Shown here: in pieces, positions 6,220 to 6,796 of the stretch
Layout of the letters: every line of letters starts with the position of its first letter
Numbering within the stretch: position 1 is the first letter of the stretch
Assembly (NCBI GenBank): GCA_945903655.1
Contig: CAMDOY010000203.1
Span: 1-6,796 of the forward strand
Length of the DNA: 6,796 nt
Origin: Rhizobium sp. Q54
Lineage (GTDB): Bacteria; Pseudomonadota; Alphaproteobacteria; Rhizobiales; Beijerinckiaceae
Direction: 5' to 3'
Position numbers and translations under genes: made by a program
Notes under the pieces: model-generated
Told to the model about the DNA's origin: nothing
Databases searched by the model: none
Seen by the model: the letters and a program-made list of their open reading frames with translations, nothing else

Positions 6220-6400
6220 GGCGATCCCGTTCTGGCGCTGCGTGGGTCAAGCAAGTCTGGACGAATCCATAATCGCCCGGCGACGGTTTGTCACCCGCAC
6301 AGCCCGAGGCGGCGGTTGCATGGCGCCCCTACTTCCCCTAGTCAGGGCTCAACTTACAGACAGATAGCCGCAGCTCTCGCGTGGCACAGCAGGATCGCCG
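6220..6400. promoter_or_regulatory. Divergent intergenic control region between the hydrolase and UbiD-like gene
   Basis: This 181-base non-coding stretch separates two diverging genes and should hold a promoter for each. A candidate leftward promoter is listed separately. For the rightward gene, TTGCAT (6316-6321) and TAGTCA (6339-6344) are spaced 17 bases apart but match the consensus poorly. AGGA at 6391-6394 is a good ribosome-binding site for the UbiD-like ATG. I found no strong palindrome that would identify a regulator. Confidence 0.5.
6266..6294 (-). promoter_or_regulatory. Candidate promoter for the alpha/beta hydrolase
   Basis: On the minus strand GTGACA (complement of 6289-6294, five of six matches to the -35 consensus) is followed after 17 bases by TATGGA (complement of 6266-6271, three of six). 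The predicted start near 6259 leaves a leader of about 40 bases. The -10 match is weak; tentative. Confidence 0.28.
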
Positions 6401-6796
6401 ATGACCGACCGCGTCCAGAACGCCCCCGCCGATTTCCACGAACAGCTGCGCCGCCTCGAAGAGCGCGGCCTGCTGGTGAAGATCGACCGGCCCATCTGCA
6501 AGGATACCGAGCTGCATCCGCTGGTCCGCTGGCAGTTTCAGGGCGGGCTGCACGAATCCGAGCGCCGCGCCTTCATGTTCACCAATGTGCATGGAGTGGA
6601 CGGGCGCAAGTTCGACATGCCCGTGGTGGTGGGCGCGCTGGCCTCCAATCCCGAGATCTACGCCACCGGCATGGGCGTCAGCGTCGCGGAGATCGGCGAT
6701 GTCTGGACGCGCGGCATGGACCAGCCCATCGCGCCCATCCACATCGAAAATCCCCCCTGTCAGGAAGTGGTGATGATGGGCGAGGATCTGACGAAG
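6401..6796 (+). CDS. UbiD-family (prenylated-FMN-dependent) decarboxylase, N-terminal part (cut by window edge)
   Basis: The first 132 codons are seen, open to the window edge; complete UbiD proteins are about 450-510 residues. The N-terminus matches the family: DFHEQLRRLEERGLLVKIDRP (11-31), FMFTNVHG (58-65) and PVVVGALASNPEIYATGMG (74-92), then IAPIHIENPPCQEVVMMGEDL (110-130). UbiD enzymes reversibly decarboxylate aromatic, heteroaromatic and unsaturated acids using prenylated FMN made by UbiX. The catalytic E-R-E residues and most cofactor residues lie beyond the window, so activity cannot be judged. The divergence from ubiquinone-type UbiD and the catabolic neighbours favour a role in aromatic-acid breakdown over ubiquinone synthesis (inference). 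The ATG has AGGA 6 bases upstream. Confidence 0.85.
   Translation, partial: MTDRVQNAPADFHEQLRRLEERGLLVKIDRPICKDTELHPLVRWQFQGGLHESERRAFMFTNVHGVDGRKFDMPVVVGALASNPEIYATGMGVSVAEIGDVWTRGMDQPIAPIHIENPPCQEVVMMGEDLTK

Noticed and set aside
6173..6367. Short plus-strand frame across the hydrolase start and the intergenic region
   Set aside because: It has no convincing ribosome site, overlaps the hydrolase antisense, and its translation has no recognisable features.
6338..6742. Minus-strand frame of 134 codons opposite the UbiD-like gene
   Set aside because: It is antisense to clear UbiD N-terminal motifs and shows none of its own.

Overview
The window looks like chromosomal or plasmid DNA from a high-GC Gram-negative bacterium. 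The codon use (strong G/C third-position bias) and the enzyme families suggest an alphaproteobacterium, but no ribosomal or taxonomic marker is present, so this is inference. The content is catabolic: six enzyme genes of the kinds that hydroxylate, decarboxylate and ring-open aromatic acids, plus one probable small antitoxin-like gene. No tRNA, rRNA, CRISPR array, transposase or prophage gene was seen.

Layout. On the left is a divergent pair of operons around a 153-base control region (2044-2196). The leftward operon holds a D-2-hydroxyacid dehydrogenase (1072-2043) followed 4 bases later by a bicupin of the gentisate 1,2-dioxygenase family (1-1067, cut by the window edge). The rightward operon holds a Rieske non-heme iron oxygenase alpha subunit (2197-3447), its small beta subunit (3449-3925, 1 base apart) and an ACMSD-family amidohydrolase (3946-4914, 20 bases apart). 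A hairpin (4939-4971) follows as probable terminator. The middle (4915-5400) is gene-poor and holds three hairpins and a 63-residue Phd/YefM-like reading frame on the minus strand (5104-5295). On the right is a second divergent pair: an alpha/beta hydrolase of the enol-lactone-hydrolase type on the minus strand (5401-6219), and the first 132 codons of a UbiD-family, prenylated-FMN-type decarboxylase on the plus strand (6401 to the end), separated by 181 bases.

How the genes may work together (inference). The Rieske pair most resembles salicylate 5-hydroxylase and anthranilate dioxygenase types. The bicupin resembles gentisate, salicylate and 1-hydroxy-2-naphthoate ring-cleaving dioxygenases. 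A simple reading is that an aromatic carboxylate is trimmed by one or both decarboxylases, hydroxylated by the Rieske enzyme, opened by the cupin, and the product is processed by the hydrolase and the dehydrogenase. Two unrelated decarboxylase-type families beside a Rieske oxygenase hint at a substrate with more than one carboxyl group, but the sequence does not fix the substrate. The ferredoxin and reductase that a Rieske oxygenase needs, a transcription regulator, a transporter and UbiX are all absent from this window. The exact pathway is the most interesting open question here.
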